Assembly: GCF_014529705.1 (NCBI RefSeq)
Contig: NZ_JAANIH010000022.1
Location: 1 to 64,000, forward strand
Direction: 5' to 3'
Source of the DNA: Bradyrhizobium campsiandrae
GTDB lineage: Bacteria > Pseudomonadota > Alphaproteobacteria > Rhizobiales > Xanthobacteraceae
Length of the DNA stretch: 64,000 nucleotides
The notes beneath the pieces were generated by a model. That model worked only from the letters and a program-made list of their open reading frames with translations, searched no databases and was not told where the DNA came from. Shown here in pieces: positions 62,897-64,000 of the stretch. A program made the translations under genes and the position numbers. The first letter of the stretch is position 1, and the number at the start of each line of letters is the position of its first letter.

Positions 62897-63436
62897 TCAC
62901 AGCAAAGCCCTCGCCGCTTTCACAGCATCGTCGAATTTCGTATCGAGCCACGCATTGCCGCCGCGGCACCCCGCGACGACCTGCTCGGCCCAGCCGCTGT
63001 AGTCGGCGAGGTCGTCGCGCTCTTCGGTCGACGGAGCAGACAGAATGCGCGCGCCGATATTGCTGATCTTGTCGGCGATCTTGATCAGCTTTGCGCCGGG
63101 GGATTTGTGCGGAGCGTCGTCGATCTGCTTCCGCCGCCGCTCGGCCTTCTGCAGGCTCATGTCGTCGGTGCATTCGACGACCAGGGACGCGACGCGCTCG
63201 GAGAATGTCTGCGCAAGCTCCGCGCGCGTGGTGTCGGTGTCCTCGATCGTGTCGTGGAGCCAGCCTGCCGCAACCAGCTCGGCGTCGGCGCCATCAGTCG
63301 CGTTGGCGAGCAGGTTGGCGACCTCGGCGAGATGATTGATATAGGGCTCATTGCCGCGCCCCTTGCGCGCCATGCCGTTGTGACGGCGTGCAGCGAGCTC
63401 GGCAGCCTCGGAGACAAGACGTATCGGTGAGAGCAT
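62897..63436 (-). CDS. HD-domain phosphohydrolase, MESH1-like small alarmone hydrolase
   Basis: A 179-residue stand-alone HD hydrolase of the RelA/SpoT hydrolase class. The Mn-binding residues are His35 (INHLAEV), His61-Asp62 (WLHDTIEDT, with Glu65-Asp66) and Asp122 ([11 protein letters not shown], with Asn126). These numbers and the length agree with those I recall for human MESH1, which hydrolyses ppGpp and NADPH. There is no synthetase, TGS or ACT domain. It sits between ureB and ureC (57 and 34 bp gaps), reading with them. Degradation of (p)ppGpp is the best guess; another pyrophosphohydrolase substrate is possible. Confidence 0.87.
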   Translation of the reverse strand: MLSPIRLVSEAAELAARRHNGMARKGRGNEPYINHLAEVANLLANATDGADAELVAAGWLHDTIEDTDTTRAELAQTFSERVASLVVECTDDMSLQKAERRRKQIDDAPHKSPGAKLIKIADKISNIGARILSAPSTEERDDLADYSGWAEQVVAGCRGGNAWLDTKFDDAVKAARALL

Positions 63437-63493
63437 GGCGGTATCCTCCGTTTCGCTCTCAACCCTGCCGTCGCATGCATCGTTCCCTAGGGA

Positions 63494-63799
63494 TCACAGC
63501 TTCCCCATCACGTCGCCCCGAAACCCGTAAATCGTCTTCTTCCCCGCCAGCGCGACCAGCTGCACGTCGCGGGTCTGGCCGGGTTCGAAGCGGACGGCGG
63601 TACCGGCGGCGATGTCAAGGCGCATGCCTCGAGACTTCTTGCGGTCGAATTTCAGCGCGGGATTGGTCTCGAAGAAATGGTAGTGCGAGCCGACCTGGAT
63701 CGGCCGGTCGCCGGTATTGGCCACCGTCAACGTCACGGTCTTGCGGCCGGCATTGAGTTCGATCTCGCCGTCCTGGATGAAGAGTTCGCCGGGGATCAT
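63494..63799 (-). CDS. ureB: Urease subunit beta
   Basis: A 101-residue structural subunit. [53 protein letters not shown] and [34 protein letters not shown] are fully typical of UreB. It starts 9 bp after the ureA stop, so both are expressed together, and precedes the HD-hydrolase gene. Confidence 0.97.
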   Translation of the reverse strand: MIPGELFIQDGEIELNAGRKTVTLTVANTGDRPIQVGSHYHFFETNPALKFDRKKSRGMRLDIAAGTAVRFEPGQTRDVQLVALAGKKTIYGFRGDVMGKL

Positions 63800-63808
63800 G
63801 TCGCTCTC

Positions 63809-64000
63809 CTACCTGATCGGCTCGTGCACGGTGACGAGCTTGGTGCCGTCAGGGAATGTCGCCTCGACCTGGATGTCGTGGATCATCTCGGGGATGCCGG
63901 GCATCACCTGGTCGCGGGTCAGCACCTGCGCGCCTGACTGCATCAGTTCGGCGACAGTGCGGCCGTCGCGTGCACCCTCGAGGATGAAATCGGAGATGAT
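63809..64000 (-). CDS. ureA: Urease subunit gamma, 3' part (cut by the window edge)
   Basis: The last 63 residues of UreA are encoded here and continue past the window end: [20 protein letters not shown], then [38 protein letters not shown] and a TAG stop. This is the conserved C-terminal two-thirds of the roughly 100-residue gamma subunit. The start and any promoter or ureD gene lie outside the window. Confidence 0.96.
   Translation of the reverse strand: MISDFILEGARDGRTVAELMQSGAQVLTRDQVMPGIPEMIHDIQVEATFPDGTKLVTVHEPIR

Overview
The window looks like chromosomal DNA of a Bradyrhizobium-like alphaproteobacterium (order Hyphomicrobiales). The evidence is the high GC content, the RcdA (DUF1465), DUF1192, DUF934, DUF2849 and DUF2865 genes, a urease operon with extra genes, and several families of intergenic palindromes of the kind scattered through Bradyrhizobium genomes. 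This assignment comes from gene content and memory of the families, not from a database search. I see no tRNA, rRNA, CRISPR array, insertion sequence or prophage; most of the window reads as core or conserved genome.

Layout. 0-4.2 kb: an RND efflux pump operon (membrane fusion protein, then inner-membrane pump) whose pump gene loses its conserved C-terminus at the left edge. 4.6-6.4 kb: a cyclopropane-fatty-acid synthase-like methyltransferase translationally coupled to a DUF1295 membrane protein. 6.6-9.5 kb: a four-gene operon with a MotA/TolQ-like channel and a MotB/OmpA-like partner, separated by a glyoxalase-fold gene and followed by an acetyltransferase. 9.6-15.2 kb: small secreted proteins, an ABC exporter, rpmE with a recognisable promoter and leader, rcdA, a candidate small RNA, DUF1192 and a quinone oxidoreductase. 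15.3-20.3 kb: two c-di-GMP proteins. 20.3-25 kb: galU, a lytic transglycosylase, an SGNH-fold protein with two replaced catalytic residues, and a CsbD-like stress protein. 25-33.6 kb: short-chain dehydrogenases, a TfdA-like dioxygenase, YqgE, a DsbD-like periplasmic domain, a polysaccharide flippase, a patatin-bdhA operon and a CAP-domain lipoprotein.

33.8-45.3 kb is a complete assimilatory sulfate locus. A leftward run cysG-DUF2849-cysI-DUF934-cysH-sbp-cysT-cysW-cysA diverges from rightward cysD-cysNC across an AT-rich promoter region. Together the genes import sulfate, activate it to APS/PAPS, reduce it to sulfite and sulfide, and make the siroheme for the reductase. Malate synthase G (glcB) follows.

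47.8-54.1 kb holds small membrane and cell-envelope genes (a 51-residue membrane protein, an L,D-transpeptidase with DUF2865, an AI-2E-type transporter, a DUF883/ElaB-like protein and a holin-like membrane protein). Four exact matches to the GGAAC-N16/17-CGTT promoter of the alphaproteobacterial general-stress sigma factor EcfG lie in front of these genes, and looser matches occur elsewhere in the window. I read this as an EcfG-controlled envelope stress island. 54.3-58.3 kb carries opgC, a TetR regulator, a RidA protein and a CHASE sensor kinase with a degenerate ATPase N-box. 58.6-64 kb is a leftward urease operon (ureA partial, ureB, a MESH1-like HD hydrolase, ureC, an ABM-fold protein, ureE with a 67-residue tail holding 37 histidines, ureF, ureG), with a 122-bp perfect palindrome between ureF and ureG.
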